Positions 1 through 9,383 of a stretch of 64,000 nucleotides of DNA are shown piece by piece. The notes under the pieces are model-generated. The model ran no database searches. It saw nothing but the letters and a program-made list of their open reading frames with translations, and was not told the DNA's origin. The DNA comes from Nocardiopsis suaedae (lineage in GTDB: Bacteria; Actinomycetota; Actinomycetes; Streptosporangiales; Streptosporangiaceae). The translations under genes were made by a program, and so were the position numbers. The stretch's first letter is position 1. Every line of letters starts with the position of its first letter. The DNA is taken from contig NZ_JAQFWP010000001.1 of NCBI RefSeq assembly GCF_027706745.1, positions 1-64,000 of the forward strand, read 5' to 3'.

Positions 1-60
1 CATGTCTCTCATCCTTCCCAGGGGTGAGAGCCTCCATCACACCCGGAACGAAACAAACCA

Positions 61-150
61 CCCCGCTCTCGCCGTCGCCGCCCGTGACGGTGACCACGCA
101 CCCACCGTGCAGCCGACAGCACTACCGCAAGGGCCGCCCGCCTCGCCTCG
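61..150 (+). repeat. Partial copy of a dispersed intergenic repeat, in the rimO upstream region
   Basis: This block matches the 3' core of the repeats at 59431-59590 and, inverted, 63500-63659. Shared words include GCCGTCGCCGCC, GGTGACCACG and CGACAGC. The whole stretch 1-319 before rimO holds no gene I can support. It contains this repeat, a short inverted repeat ACCGAC-N8-GTCGGT at 243-262 and a possible -10 (TATGCT) near 220. Open frames across it are not protein-like. Confidence 0.55.
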
Positions 151-319
151 TGGCCCCCGACTGCCCCGGGTGACGGCGGGTCTCGGGGACCGGCGGGTTT
201 CAGGGACCGGTCAGGGTCTTATGCTGTATGTGACAGGAGTCAACCGACCCGCCCGTGTCGGTCACCTGTCGTGATCCCGCGACCCGGGGCTCTCCACAAT
301 CCCTCGAACCTTGGAAGCC

Positions 320-1744
320 ATGTCATCCCGACGTACCGTCTCGCTCGTCACCCTCGGTTGTGCGCGCAACGAGGTCGACTCCGAAGAAATCGCCGGCCGC
401 CTCGCCGACGGGGGCTGGGAGCTCGTCGACGGTGACGGGGCCGACGTCGTCGTGGTGAACACCTGCGGCTTCATCGAGGCCGCCAAGCAGGACTCCATCG
501 ACGCCCTCCTTGGCGCCGCCGAGGGCGGGGCCAAGGTGGTCGCCGCCGGCTGCATGGCCGAGCGCTACGGCAAGGACCTGGCCGAGGCCATGCCCGAGGC
601 CCAGGTGCTGAGCTTCGACGACTACGGCGAGATCTCCGGCCGCCTGGACGACGTCCTGGAGGGCCGCGCGCTGGTCCCGCACGATCCGCGCGACCGGCGG
701 ACGCTGCTGCCCATCAGCCCGGCGGAGCGGCAGGACTCGGACGTGCAGGTGCCGGGGCACGGCGGGTTCGACCCGCTGCCGGAAGGGGTGGCCCCCGCGT
801 CCGGCCCCCGGGTGCCGCGCAAGCGCCTGGCCGGAGGGCCCGTCGCGAACCTGAAGATCGCCTCCGGCTGCGACCGGCGCTGCACCTTCTGCGCCATCCC
901 CGCCTTCCGCGGGGCCTACATCTCCCGGCGCCCCGACGACGTCGTGCGCGAGGCCGAATGGCTCGCCGGGCAGGGCGTCCGCGAGCTCTTCCTGGTCAGC
1001 GAGAACTCCACCTCCTACGGCAAGGACCTGGGGGACCTGCGGGCCCTGGAGTCGCTGCTGCCGCGCCTGGCCGGCGTCGAGGGCATCGAGCGGGTCCGGG
1101 CCAGCTACCTGCAGCCCGCCGAGGTCCGCCCCGGCCTGGTCGACGTGCTGGCCGGAACGCCCGGAGTGGCCCCCTACTTCGACCTGTCCTTCCAGCACGC
1201 GAGCGGTCCGCTGCTGCGGCGGATGCGCCGCTTCGGCGACCGGGAGCGGTTCCTGGAGCTGCTGGAGACCGTCCGCGCCAAGGCCCCCGGGGCCGGAGCC
1301 CGCTCCAACTTCATCGTCGGCTTCCCCGGCGAGACCGAGGAGGACTTCGCCGAGCTCACCGCCTTCCTGCAGGAGGCGCGGCTGGACGCGATCGGCGTCT
1401 TCGGCTACTCCGACGAGGACGGCACCGAGGCCGCCGACCTGGACGGCAAGGTGCCCGAGGAGGTCGTCGCCGAGCGCGTCGACCGCCTGAACCGGCTGGC
1501 CGAGGAGCTCATGGCGCAGCGCTCCGAGGAGCGCGTCGGCGCCCGCGTGGACGTCCTCGTCGAGACCGACCTGGGCGACGGCACCTATGAGGGCCGCTCC
1601 GCCCACCAGGCGCCCGAGGTGGACGGGAGCACCCTGGTGCGCGGCACCGGGCTCGCCCCGGGCGACATCGTGCCCGCCACCGTCGTCGAGGCCATGGGCG
1701 TGGACCTGGTCGCCGACGCCGCCGACCGTTCGGACGCCCGATGA
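320..1744 (+). CDS. rimO: Ribosomal protein uS12 methylthiotransferase RimO
   Basis: A radical-SAM methylthiotransferase that adds a methylthio group to the conserved aspartate of ribosomal protein S12, in the cytosol. The N-terminal UPF0004 domain shows three conserved cysteines (LGCARN, NTCGF, AAGCMAE). The radical-SAM cluster motif CDRRCTFC (CxxxCxxC) lies near residue 190, and [14 protein letters not shown] follows. A TRAM-like domain ends the 474-residue protein, which is normal family length. I chose ATG 320 because the protein then starts [14 protein letters not shown]; an in-frame TTG lies at 311. Its stop overlaps the pgsA start (ATGA), so it heads a translationally coupled operon. 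A second methylthiotransferase, miaB, lies at 28531. Confidence 0.95.
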   Translation: MSSRRTVSLVTLGCARNEVDSEEIAGRLADGGWELVDGDGADVVVVNTCGFIEAAKQDSIDALLGAAEGGAKVVAAGCMAERYGKDLAEAMPEAQVLSFDDYGEISGRLDDVLEGRALVPHDPRDRRTLLPISPAERQDSDVQVPGHGGFDPLPEGVAPASGPRVPRKRLAGGPVANLKIASGCDRRCTFCAIPAFRGAYISRRPDDVVREAEWLAGQGVRELFLVSENSTSYGKDLGDLRALESLLPRLAGVEGIERVRASYLQPAEVRPGLVDVLAGTPGVAPYFDLSFQHASGPLLRRMRRFGDRERFLELLETVRAKAPGAGARSNFIVGFPGETEEDFAELTAFLQEARLDAIGVFGYSDEDGTEAADLDGKVPEEVVAERVDRLNRLAEELMAQRSEERVGARVDVLVETDLGDGTYEGRSAHQAPEVDGSTLVRGTGLAPGDIVPATVVEAMGVDLVADAADRSDAR

Positions 1745-2328
1745 ACGCGCAGGAATCCGTGCCCGCCCCCGCACCGCCGGTCTGGAACATCGCCAACGTG
1801 CTCACCATGGTGCGGCTGGTGATGGTCCCGCTGTTCGTGGTGTTCATGTTCCTCCCGGAGACCGGGTGGCGCTACGCCGCGTTCGCGGTGTTCGTGGTGG
1901 CCGCCGTCACCGACCGCGTCGACGGCGAGCTGGCCCGGCGCCGCAACCTGGTCACCGACTTCGGCAAGATCGCCGACCCGATCGCCGACAAGGCCCTGAC
2001 GGGCTCGGCCCTGGTGGTGCTGTCCCTGCTCGGCGACCTGTGGTGGTGGGTGACCATCGCCATCCTGGTGCGCGAGTTCGGCATCACCCTGCTGCGCTTC
2101 GCCGTCATCCGGTACGGGGTCATCCCCGCCAGCCGGGGCGGCAAGCTCAAGACGGTGCTCCAGGTCGTCGCCATCGCCGTCTACCTGTTCCCGCTGCCGG
2201 ACCCGCTGCAGATCGTCGCGCACATCCTCATGGGCGCCGCCCTGGCGGTCACCCTGTGGACCGGCGGCGACTACGTCTTCCAGGCCTACCGGCTGCGCCG
2301 CAAGCCGCAGTCGGGGGAGCAGGGCTGA
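1741..2328 (+). CDS. pgsA: CDP-diacylglycerol--glycerol-3-phosphate 3-phosphatidyltransferase
   Basis: Membrane enzyme that makes phosphatidylglycerol phosphate, the committed step of acidic phospholipid synthesis. The CDP-alcohol phosphotransferase signature DGx2ARx8Gx3Dx3D is intact, beginning DGELARRR and ending DPIAD, around residues 60-82. Several hydrophobic segments give a multi-pass inner-membrane protein of 195 residues. It overlaps rimO by 4 nt and cinA by about 4 nt. The order rimO-pgsA-cinA-clgR is conserved in actinobacteria, where this copy is often called pgsA3-like. Confidence 0.93.
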   Translation: MNAQESVPAPAPPVWNIANVLTMVRLVMVPLFVVFMFLPETGWRYAAFAVFVVAAVTDRVDGELARRRNLVTDFGKIADPIADKALTGSALVVLSLLGDLWWWVTIAILVREFGITLLRFAVIRYGVIPASRGGKLKTVLQVVAIAVYLFPLPDPLQIVAHILMGAALAVTLWTGGDYVFQAYRLRRKPQSGEQG

Positions 2329-2831
2329 CCCCGGGCGACGGGGAGCTGCGCGCGGCCGCCGAGGCCGCGCTCGCCGCCGTGGGCGCCGCCGGGGGGACGC
2401 TCGCCACCGCGGAGTCGCTGACGGGCGGCCTCATCGGCGCCTGCGTCACCGCGGTGCCCGGCGCCTCGGCCGTCTACCGGGGCGGGGTCGTCTCCTACGC
2501 CACCGGGGCCAAGTCCGGGCTCCTCGGCGTGCCCGCGGACCTGCTGGCGCGGGAGGGGGCCGTGCACCCCGACGTGGCGGCCGCGATGGCCGAGGGGGCG
2601 CGCTCCGCCCTGGCGGCCGGATTCGGCCTCGCCGTCACCGGGGTCGCCGGACCCGAGCCGCAGGACGGCAACCCGGTCGGCCGGGTGTACGCGGCGGTGG
2701 CCGTCCGCGGGGCCGCGACCAGGGTGGAGTGCTTCGATCTGGACGGCGGCCGGGACGCGGTCCGCAGGGCCACCGCGCTGCTGGCGCTGCGCGCCCTGAC
2801 CAGGGCCGCCGCGCCGGATCGGCCACAATAG
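2325..2831 (+). CDS. cinA: CinA C-terminal domain protein (nicotinamide-nucleotide amidohydrolase)
   Basis: A 168-residue stand-alone CinA C-terminal (PncC-like) domain, whose family deamidates NMN to nicotinate mononucleotide. Visible family motifs are TAESLTGG (about residues 27-34), [12 protein letters not shown] and GVAGPEP followed by [11 protein letters not shown]. There is no N-terminal MoaB-like domain, as is usual in actinobacteria. The start is uncertain: CTG 2325 overlaps the pgsA stop, giving [12 protein letters not shown]. The next in-frame option, GTG 2379, would remove the first helix of the domain. Translational coupling to pgsA is likely. Confidence 0.85.
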   Translation: MTPGDGELRAAAEAALAAVGAAGGTLATAESLTGGLIGACVTAVPGASAVYRGGVVSYATGAKSGLLGVPADLLAREGAVHPDVAAAMAEGARSALAAGFGLAVTGVAGPEPQDGNPVGRVYAAVAVRGAATRVECFDLDGGRDAVRRATALLALRALTRAAAPDRPQ

Positions 2832-2989
2832 GCGGCCCGCGGCCGTTCAAGACGCTTCTGCCGGGGAACAAACCGACACCAAGATCGTGTTACCCCTCCA
2901 GCGAACAAGCTGGCCGCGAGGTGCGACGATCAGGCAGCGGACAGGTACGGTGTTTTCATGATGGTCGCTACCGCTGGGAGGGAGCGCGA

Positions 2990-3349
2990 ATGATGGTCCT
3001 GCTTCGTCACCTGCTCGGTGACGTGCTACGGCGGCTTCGGCAGCGACAGGGCCGCACCCTCCGCGAGGTGTCGGCAGAGGCCCGGGTCTCCCTCGGCTAT
3101 CTCTCCGAGGTCGAACGCGGGCAGAAGGAGGCCTCCTCGGAGCTGCTCTCCTCGATCTGCACGGCCCTCGGCGTCCCCCTGTCCCAAGTGCTGCGGGAGG
3201 TCGCCGACCAGCTCGCGCTCGCCGAACTGCAGGAGGCGGCGATGCTCGGCGGATCGGTCCCGGCCGAGCCCGTGCCCTCCGACGACCGCCTCGACATCGA
3301 CCAGGTTCCCGACCGGGTCCCCGACGTGGTGGACATGGTCGGCGTCTGA
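2990..3349 (+). CDS. clgR: ClgR-like XRE/HTH activator of Clp protease genes
   Basis: A 119-residue cytoplasmic regulator with one N-terminal HTH (residues about 10-65). It contains [26 protein letters not shown] and LGVPLSQVL, which is the ClgR signature. Family members activate clpP/clpC and other proteostasis genes and are themselves Clp substrates. The neighbourhood pgsA-cinA-clgR is the usual one. ATG 2990 is chosen because a GGGAGGGAG ribosome-binding site precedes it with good spacing (2976-2984); a second ATG follows directly. About 160 nt separate it from cinA, leaving room for its own promoter. An inverted repeat CCAGC-N6-GCTGG sits at 2898-2913 in that gap. The gene ends at a strong terminator. 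Confidence 0.9.
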   Translation: MMVLLRHLLGDVLRRLRQRQGRTLREVSAEARVSLGYLSEVERGQKEASSELLSSICTALGVPLSQVLREVADQLALAELQEAAMLGGSVPAEPVPSDDRLDIDQVPDRVPDVVDMVGV

Positions 3350-3370
3350 TCCCGCGCGTCCCCGACGCGA

Positions 3371-3410
3371 CGACGGCGGCGCCCCCGACCCCTCGGGGGC
3401 GCCGCCGTCG
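3371..3410. terminator. Bidirectional hairpin terminator between clgR and the Rrf2 gene
   Basis: A perfect 18-bp inverted repeat (3371-3388 and 3393-3410) with a 4-nt CCCC loop lies between two convergent genes. It is very GC-rich and has no T-run, as is common for actinobacterial terminators. Confidence 0.85.
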
Positions 3411-3422
3411 TGCGCGCTCGGG

Positions 3423-3875
3423 TCAGCTCATCCAGGCGTCGGGGTCCTCGGCCAGGCGGCGGACGCCGTCGGGCAGCTTGCCGGTGGACAGGTGCTCCAG
3501 GTTCACGCTCTCCAGGATCGACCGCTCGCTGGCGCGCAGGGCGATCCACACCATCTGCAGGCTGCGGGCCGCGCCGTCGTAGTCGACGTCCTCAGGGCGC
3601 TCCCCGCGCACGTTGGCCAGAGGGCCGTCCACCGCGCGGATGATGTCGGCCAGGGAGATCTCGGCCGCCGGGCGGGCCAGCCAGTACCCGCCGACCGGGC
3701 CGCGCTGGCTGCGCACCAGGCCGGCGCGGCGCAACTGGGTGAGGATGTTCTCAAGGAATTTTCCGGGTATGGCCTGGGAACGCGCGAGCTGCTCGGCCGT
3801 CACCGGTCCGCCGCTGGCGGCGGAGAGTTCGGCTGCGGCGCGCAACGCGTAGTCGACCCGGGCAGAAAGGCGCAT
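3423..3875 (-). CDS. Rrf2-family transcriptional regulator without Fe-S cysteines
   Basis: A 150-residue regulator starting MRLSARVDYALRAAAEL, the classic Rrf2 winged-helix N terminus, with IPGKFLENILTQLRRAGLVRSQRG and GGYWLARPAAEISLADIIRAVDGP. IscR and NsrR bind a cluster through three cysteines near residues 90-110; this protein has no cysteine there or elsewhere. It must therefore sense something other than an Fe-S cluster. ATG 3875 is chosen from the family N terminus. It stands alone and faces clgR; the target is not evident from context. Confidence 0.88.
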   Translation of the reverse strand: MRLSARVDYALRAAAELSAASGGPVTAEQLARSQAIPGKFLENILTQLRRAGLVRSQRGPVGGYWLARPAAEISLADIIRAVDGPLANVRGERPEDVDYDGAARSLQMVWIALRASERSILESVNLEHLSTGKLPDGVRRLAEDPDAWMS

Positions 3876-4089
3876 GCTGCGATTATGCCGTGAATCGAAG
3901 GGAGTCCGGTTCAAAGGGGCGGCGGTGTGGCGCCGCCGCGGGCGTGGTCGGGGCCATGGGGCGCCTCCAGGGGTCGTCGTCGGGACCGCGCCGACCACGG
4001 GCGCGGCAGGGCGCCGGGGCGCGGAGCGGGACGGCCGGACGGGCCTCGCGGGCCGTGCACCGGAACCGGTCCGCATTCCAGCCTAACCG

Positions 4090-4142
4090 AGCATCGGAGC
4101 CGGGGAGGGCCCTCGGCCTGGGCCCTCCCCGGCTCCGATGCT
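4090..4142 (-). terminator. Hairpin terminator of the sugar-uptake operon
   Basis: A perfect 23-bp inverted repeat (4090-4112 and 4120-4142) with a 7-nt loop, starting 33 nt past the stop codon of the GH3 gene. It is the strongest hairpin in this part of the window and closes the minus-strand operon 9125 to 4175. Confidence 0.88.
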
Positions 4143-4174
4143 CCGCGGGCGGGCCAGGGGCTGGGGGAGAGGGC

Positions 4175-5644
4175 TCAGCGCACCGGGGCCGGGACCCCGC
4201 CCAGCAGCTCGGCCACGCTCTGGCCGTTGACCCGGGCGGCGCCGTGGCTGCGGACGTGGGTGCGGCACTCGGGGCGCCAGACCGGCAGCCCCATCTCCAC
4301 GACCACCGCGTCCGGCCGCACACGGCACAGCGCCGACACGAACTCCCGGGTCGCCGGAAAGCGATGGGCGTCGCGCACCACGGCCACCAAGGGGCGCCCT
4401 GAGGCCCGGGCCAGCACCCGGGACGGGGCGTCCTCCTCGGCCGTGATCCGCTCGGTGTCCGGGAACCACGGCGCCAGGCCCCAGGGCACCTCGCCCACGG
4501 CGATGCCGGCCGGGGCGTCCAGCTCGACCACGACCGGGTCGGCCAGGTCCGCGGGGGAGAGCGGTTCCCCCACCACCTGCACGGCGCGCCGCGCCCCGTC
4601 CAGCCCAAGGTCGGAGGGGATCTGCGGGGGCGCCCCCTGCGCCGCGGTCCACCGGCGCACGGCCGCCGTCCGCTCGGCGGCCTCCTCCAGCCGCGCGGCC
4701 GGCATCCGCCCCGACCGCACCGCCTCGACGATGGCCGCGCGCACCGCCGCCACCTCGTCGGCGTAGCTGTACCGCCCCAGGCACAGCAGGTCGCACCCGG
4801 CCTCAAGGGCGCGCACCGAGGCCTCGGGCATGCCGATCGGCCGGCGCACCCCGTCCATGTCCAGGGCGTCGCTGATCACCATGCCGGTGAAGCCGAGCTC
4901 GCCGCGCAGCACCTCCACCAGGGCCCGGCGGCTGAGCGTGGCCGGGCCGTCCACCCCTAGGGCGGGCAGGGTGATGTGGGCGGTGAGCACCGCCAGCACG
5001 CCCGCCTCCACGGCCGCGCGGAACGGCCGCAGCTCCCGCTCGCGCAGCAGCTCGGCGGAGGCGTCCACGGACGGCAGGTCCAGGTGCGAGTCCAGCTCGG
5101 TGGCGCCGTGGCCGGGGAAGTGCTTGGCCGCGGCGGCCACCCCGGCCGCCTGCAGGCCCCGCACCGCCGCGGCGCCGTGCCGGGCCACCAGGGCGGCGTC
5201 GGAGCCGAACGAGCGGGTGCCGATCACCGGGTTGTCGGCGGCGGTGTTGACGTCCACCGAGGGCGCCAGGTCCACGGTCAGGCCCAGGCCGCGCAGCTCG
5301 GCGCCGAGGGCGGTGTGCACGTCCTCGGTCAGCGCGGTGTCGTCCACGGCGCCCAGGGCGGCGTTGCCCGGGTAGCCGCTCCCGGCCGCCTGCCCGATGC
5401 GGGTGACGTCGCCGCCCTCCTCGTCCAGGGAGATCAGTGGGTCCCCGCCCACATCGGCCAGGGCGCGGGTGAGCCCCTTCAGCGCCTCCGGCCCGTCCGA
5501 CAGGTCGATGTTGTTGTGGAACAGGCACACCCCGGCGATCCCGTCGGCCAGGCCGTCGAGGAGCCAGCGGGGGGCGGCCGTCGACTCGAAGGGCACCAGC
5601 AGGGTGGCGTTGGCGAGGCGGTCCAGGGTCGGATCCGCAGGCAT
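4175..5644 (-). CDS. Glycoside hydrolase family 3 beta-N-acetylhexosaminidase (NagZ/DasD-like)
   Basis: A 489-residue GH3 enzyme that removes terminal N-acetylglucosamine from chitobiose or muropeptide fragments. The KHFPGHG motif followed by DSHLDLP holds the His/Asp general acid pair of NagZ-type GH3 enzymes. The nucleophile region is VISDALDMDGVR. No signal peptide is visible, so it is probably cytoplasmic and acts on imported sugar. It is the last gene of an SBP-permease-permease-hydrolase operon, the order of Streptomyces dasABCD, where DasD is a GH3 N-acetylglucosaminidase. Start ATG 5644 has GGAG at good spacing. The region after the catalytic domain (about 370-489) is an extra C-terminal domain. 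Confidence 0.9.
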   Translation of the reverse strand: MPADPTLDRLANATLLVPFESTAAPRWLLDGLADGIAGVCLFHNNIDLSDGPEALKGLTRALADVGGDPLISLDEEGGDVTRIGQAAGSGYPGNAALGAVDDTALTEDVHTALGAELRGLGLTVDLAPSVDVNTAADNPVIGTRSFGSDAALVARHGAAAVRGLQAAGVAAAAKHFPGHGATELDSHLDLPSVDASAELLRERELRPFRAAVEAGVLAVLTAHITLPALGVDGPATLSRRALVEVLRGELGFTGMVISDALDMDGVRRPIGMPEASVRALEAGCDLLCLGRYSYADEVAAVRAAIVEAVRSGRMPAARLEEAAERTAAVRRWTAAQGAPPQIPSDLGLDGARRAVQVVGEPLSPADLADPVVVELDAPAGIAVGEVPWGLAPWFPDTERITAEEDAPSRVLARASGRPLVAVVRDAHRFPATREFVSALCRVRPDAVVVEMGLPVWRPECRTHVRSHGAARVNGQSVAELLGGVPAPVR

Positions 5645-5762
5645 GAGGGCTCCGTTCGTTGCGGGTGCGCCGCACGCGGGCGCGCAGAGTGAGCGGGTGC
5701 GGACAGGGGAGGGCGCCCGCGCGGGAGGGGAGCCGCGCGGGCGCGGCCGGACGCGGCGGGGC

Positions 5763-6704
5763 TCAGCCCTTGACCGCGCCCATGGTCAGGCCGGAGACCA
5801 TGCGCCGCTGCACGAAGAGGAAGAAGACCATCACCGGGATGGTCAGCAGTGTGGAGGCGGCCATGATGGCGCCCCACTCGGTCCCGGTCCGGCCGAAGTA
5901 GTAGGACAGGGTGAGCGGGAGCGTGTAGTAGTCGGTGCTGCGCCCCAGGAAGGTCAGCGCGACGATGAACTCGTTCCAGGCGGTGATGAAGGCGAAGATG
6001 CTGGCCGCCACCAGGCCCGGGGCCACCAGCGGCATCAGGATGCGCCAGAAGATCACCGCATTGGAGGCGCCGTCGATGGCGGCGGCCTCCTCCAGCTCCT
6101 TGGGGACGGCCGCGACGAACCCGCGCAGCATCATGATGGTGATCGGCAGGGCGACGGCGGTGTAGACGACGAGGATGCCGGTGAGGTTGCCGAGCATGGT
6201 GATCCCGGTGCCGTCCTGGATACGCCGGAAGTTGATGAAGATGGAGATGATCATCGCCTCCATCGGCACCATCTGGATCACCATCAGCAGGATGATGAAG
6301 GCGGTGCGCAGCCGGAAGCGGAAGCGCGCCACGGCCACCGCGGCCAGCAGCGACAGCAGCGCGGCCACGGCCACCGACCCCAGGGTGACGGTCAGGCTGT
6401 TGACCAGGAACTGCCAGAAGCTCACCCCGGGCAGCAGCTCGCCGTTGACCACCCGGTCGAAGTGCTCGGTGGTCAGGGTCCGGGGGAACACCGACTGGTC
6501 GCGGGAGAAGATCTCGCCCTGGGAGCGCACCGCGGTGGCGACCATCCAGTACACGGGGAAGACCGAGAAGAGCAGCACGGCCGTTCCGGCCAGGTACAGC
6601 CCGGCGCTGCGCAGCCGGGCGGCGGGCGAGCGCCGGCGGCGGGGCGCCCGGTCGGCGCTGCGGGCGCGGGTCGCCCGGTGGGCGCGGGTCGCGGTGGCGG
6701 TCAT
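5763..6704 (-). CDS. Carbohydrate ABC transporter permease, MalG/DasC type
   Basis: A 313-residue inner-membrane permease with six predicted hydrophobic segments. The EAA loop is visible as KELEEAAAIDGASNAVIFWRI, the docking site for the ATPase. The basic N-terminal 30 residues are Arg/Ala rich and likely cytosolic. It starts at ATG 6704 and overlaps the upstream permease by 4 nt. No ATPase gene is present in the operon; actinobacterial CUT1 systems commonly borrow the shared ATPase MsiK encoded elsewhere. Confidence 0.93.
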   Translation of the reverse strand: MTATATRAHRATRARSADRAPRRRRSPAARLRSAGLYLAGTAVLLFSVFPVYWMVATAVRSQGEIFSRDQSVFPRTLTTEHFDRVVNGELLPGVSFWQFLVNSLTVTLGSVAVAALLSLLAAVAVARFRFRLRTAFIILLMVIQMVPMEAMIISIFINFRRIQDGTGITMLGNLTGILVVYTAVALPITIMMLRGFVAAVPKELEEAAAIDGASNAVIFWRILMPLVAPGLVAASIFAFITAWNEFIVALTFLGRSTDYYTLPLTLSYYFGRTGTEWGAIMAASTLLTIPVMVFFLFVQRRMVSGLTMGAVKG

Positions 6705-7699
6705 CGGGTCTCCCCCTGGCGGATCATGATGCGCAGGTAGTAGGCGGTGACGGCGAGGATCATCACGGTCATCACCACCGCGATGGCCGAGCCCATGCCG
6801 TAGTTCGGCGGGCTGGCGCTGAAGCCCTGCTGGTAGATGTAGTAGCTGAGCAGGTACACGGACTTGTTCTGGAAGCCGTTGGCGAGGATGTAGAGCTGGG
6901 TGAACACCCGCAGGTCCCAGATGATCTGCAGGACCATCAGCAGCGCGAACAGCGGCCGCAGCATCGGGAAGGTGACGCTCCAGAAGCTGCGCCAGGGCCC
7001 GGCGCCGTCCACCCGGGCGGCCTCGTACAGCTCCGAGGGGATGCTCTTCAGCCCGGCCAGCACCGAGACCGCGATGAACGGGAACGACTGCCAGACGATC
7101 ACCAGGATCAGCACGCTGAACAGCGGAACCGGTTCGAGGAACCAGTTGTACTCCCGCCAGCCCGAGCCCACCAGCCAGTCGGGCAGCGCGTCCAGGGCGA
7201 CGTTGACCAGGCCCCGGTCGGGCATGAACAGCCAGCGGAAGATCAGCGAGGCGCTGATGGCGGGGGTGGCCCAGGCGAGCATCATGCCGACCGCCACGAC
7301 GGCGGAGAACCACTTGGGCAGCTTGTTCAGCAGGATGCCCACCAGGGTGCCCAGCCCCATGGTGACGCCGACCATCAGGACGGTCACCACCACGGTGTTG
7401 CGCAGGATGGTCCAGAACTCCGGGTCCGACAGCAGCCGCCCGTAGTACTCCAGCCCCTTGAACTCGGGGGCGGGCGCGTTCGGCAGCAGGTGGCGGGTGG
7501 TGAACCCGTGCACCGAGTACCAGACCATCTGCACGATCGGCCAGAGCAGCACGACGGCGAGGATGACCAGGGTCGGGGCGATGAGCAGGTAGGGCGCGCC
7601 GATCCTGAGGCGCGGGCCGCGGCGGGGCCCGGCCCCGGGGCGGGGCTCGGGCTCAGGCGCCCGGTCGTCGGGCGGCGCCGTTTTCACGGTCTGGGCCAT
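6701..7699 (-). CDS. Carbohydrate ABC transporter permease, MalF/DasB type
   Basis: A 332-residue permease partner of the 5763-6704 product. A proline/arginine-rich cytosolic N terminus (residues 1-35) precedes six hydrophobic segments. The EAA loop is SELYEAARVDGAGPWRSFWSV. The paired permeases form the membrane channel of a CUT1 sugar importer. It lies 136 nt downstream of the binding-protein gene and is 4-nt coupled to the next permease. Confidence 0.93.
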   Translation of the reverse strand: MAQTVKTAPPDDRAPEPEPRPGAGPRRGPRLRIGAPYLLIAPTLVILAVVLLWPIVQMVWYSVHGFTTRHLLPNAPAPEFKGLEYYGRLLSDPEFWTILRNTVVVTVLMVGVTMGLGTLVGILLNKLPKWFSAVVAVGMMLAWATPAISASLIFRWLFMPDRGLVNVALDALPDWLVGSGWREYNWFLEPVPLFSVLILVIVWQSFPFIAVSVLAGLKSIPSELYEAARVDGAGPWRSFWSVTFPMLRPLFALLMVLQIIWDLRVFTQLYILANGFQNKSVYLLSYYIYQQGFSASPPNYGMGSAIAVVMTVMILAVTAYYLRIMIRQGETR

Positions 7700-7835
7700 G
7701 GCGGGACTTCTCGATTCGACGGTGGCGTGGGGGGCCGGTGCGGTGGGATCCGGGGCAGTGGGGCGCGGGGCGGCGGGGCGGCCGTGAGGGGCGGCGGCCG
7801 CCCCGCCTGTGGGTGGGCCCGTCGGGGCCGGGGTG

Positions 7836-9125
7836 CTACTCCACTTCCTCGTTGAGGGTCTCGGTCAGGTCCTTGTTGGCCTGTTCCATGACCTCGTCCA
7901 CGTCGCCGCCCTGGACGATCTCCAGCACCGCCGAGGGCAGGATCGCCTGGTCCTGGTCGGCGGCGTTCCAGCGCGGGGTGGCCGGGAAGAACTCGGTGTG
8001 CTCCATCTGCTGGGCGCCCGCGGCCTTGACAGGGTCCTCCTGGTAGGCCGGGTCGTTCAGCAGCTCGGGGTAGGCCGGGAAGTAGCCGGCGGCGTCGGCG
8101 TAGCCCTTGCCGCCCTCCTTGTCGCCCATCACCTTGAGCAGCTCGGTGGCGTGCTCGGGGTACTCGGTGGTGGAGAAGACGGTCAGGGCCGAGCCGCCCG
8201 CGAAGGCCGGGGCGATGCCCTCGGCGCCGGGCATGGGGGCGGCGGAGATCTCCTCCAGCAGGGCCGGGTCCTCGGCCTGCTCCTCCATCTGGCCCATGGC
8301 CCAGCTGCCGTCGATGTACATGCCGAGCTCGCCGTTGGCCATGTCGGCCAGCGGGACCAGCTCGTTCTCACCGACGTAGGACTGCGGCGAGATCTCCTCC
8401 TCGGAGGTGAGCCCGGCGTAGAACTCGACGGCCTCCTTGGCCTCGGCGCTGGTGAGCTGCCCCTGCCACTCGCCGCCCTCCTGGGTGGCGATCTCTCCGC
8501 CGTTGCTCCAGATGAAGCTGGCGATGCCGTTGGTGAAGTCGGTGGGCGCGGCGAAGCCGGGAACGCCCTGCTCCTCCTCGATGGCGGTGGAGACCTCGAC
8601 GAGCTCGTCCCAGGTCGCCGGGGGCTCCATGTCCATGTCGCTCAGCCAGTCCGAGCGGTAGTAGAGGGTGCGCACACCGGCGAACCACGGGATGCCGTAC
8701 TGGGCGCCGTCGTACTGGCCGTACTCCAGGGCGCCCTGGTCCAGGTCGCCGGTGGCCCCCCAGTCGGCGATGTGCTCGTCCAGCGCGAGCAGCGCGCCCT
8801 GCTGGGCCCAGTTGGAGGTCTGGTCGTTGCCGACCTCCAGGACGTCCGGGGCGTCGCCTCCGGCCATCGCGTTGGTGATGGACTCCTGGGCGTCCTCCCA
8901 GGGGACGAACTCCACCTCGACGGTGGTGTCGGGGTAGGTCTCCTGGTAGCGCTTCTCGATGCCGTCGAAGTACTCGACGAGGGGGTCCTGGGCGGTGCCC
9001 ATGACCCACACGGTCAGGCTGTCGGGCGCGCCGGCGGGGTCGGCGCCCCCGCCGCCGCCCCCTCCGCCGCAGGCGGCCGCGAGGAGAACAACCGCCGGAA
9101 CGGCTGCGATCTTCGGGAATCTCAC
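7836..9125 (-). CDS. Sugar-binding lipoprotein of an ABC importer (extracellular solute-binding protein family 1)
   Basis: A secreted lipoprotein that captures oligosaccharides for the two downstream permeases. The signal peptide ends in the lipobox LLAAAC, followed by a Gly-rich linker. The mature domain is SBP family 1 (TVWVMGTAQDP, GDAPDVLEVGND, DGSWAMGQM). I place the start at GTG 9125, because GGGAG lies 7 nt upstream and the signal peptide then begins MRFPKIAAV. A GTG at 9152 would add nine residues. By operon order it resembles DasA, the chitobiose-binding protein, but the ligand is inferred. Expression is probably controlled from the shared intergenic region with the ROK gene. Confidence 0.9.
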   Translation of the reverse strand: MRFPKIAAVPAVVLLAAACGGGGGGGGADPAGAPDSLTVWVMGTAQDPLVEYFDGIEKRYQETYPDTTVEVEFVPWEDAQESITNAMAGGDAPDVLEVGNDQTSNWAQQGALLALDEHIADWGATGDLDQGALEYGQYDGAQYGIPWFAGVRTLYYRSDWLSDMDMEPPATWDELVEVSTAIEEEQGVPGFAAPTDFTNGIASFIWSNGGEIATQEGGEWQGQLTSAEAKEAVEFYAGLTSEEEISPQSYVGENELVPLADMANGELGMYIDGSWAMGQMEEQAEDPALLEEISAAPMPGAEGIAPAFAGGSALTVFSTTEYPEHATELLKVMGDKEGGKGYADAAGYFPAYPELLNDPAYQEDPVKAAGAQQMEHTEFFPATPRWNAADQDQAILPSAVLEIVQGGDVDEVMEQANKDLTETLNEEVE

Positions 9126-9304
9126 TCGTACTCTCCCTTCACGCGTCGCCACGCGCGCGACGTGCGTCGAAGAAGACGCCCCCGGTCATCTTTGGGTCGG
9201 CTACGAACGCTGTGCGGGCTTCGTCCTGAGTGCAAGCTGGTATAGCTCTGGTACGCCGTTCGGTCGCGCCCCGCTCCCGGCCCTCGGCGGTCCCGGGGAC
9301 GGGG

Positions 9305-9326
9305 CGTGAACGAGACCTGGTTCACG
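9305..9326. promoter_or_regulatory. Inverted-repeat operator candidate between the sugar operon and the ROK gene
   Basis: CGTGAAC (9305-9311) and GTTCACG (9320-9326) form a perfect 7-bp inverted repeat with an 8-bp spacer, in the divergent promoter region. The symmetry fits a dimeric regulator. No protein can be assigned from sequence alone; the adjacent ROK regulator is one candidate. Confidence 0.5.
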
Positions 9327-9332
9327 TTGGCG

Positions 9333-9362
9333 ATAAACTAACAGGAAACTTTCTTAACTAAT
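9333..9362. promoter_or_regulatory. AT-rich ROK-type operator candidate
   Basis: An AT-rich island (AACTAACAGGAAACTTTCTT and AACTAA) directly upstream of the ROK start stands out against the GC-rich background. It has an imperfect GGAAAC/TTTCTT dyad. Actinobacterial ROK repressors often bind AT-rich dyads with A/T tracts at their own promoter, so autoregulation is plausible. Confidence 0.45.
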
Positions 9363-9383
9363 AGGGATGGGGGTGTCACGGTT

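Noticed and set aside
323-1774. Long open frame on the minus strand antisense to rimO (483 codons)
   Set aside because: High GC leaves few stop codons on the opposite strand. The translation is Gly/Ala/Arg/Gln-rich with no motif, and the plus strand encodes a clear RimO.
9228-9260. Possible DasR site near the sugar operon
   Set aside because: The words CTGGTATAG and CTGGTACG do not form the TGGTCTAGACCA palindrome.
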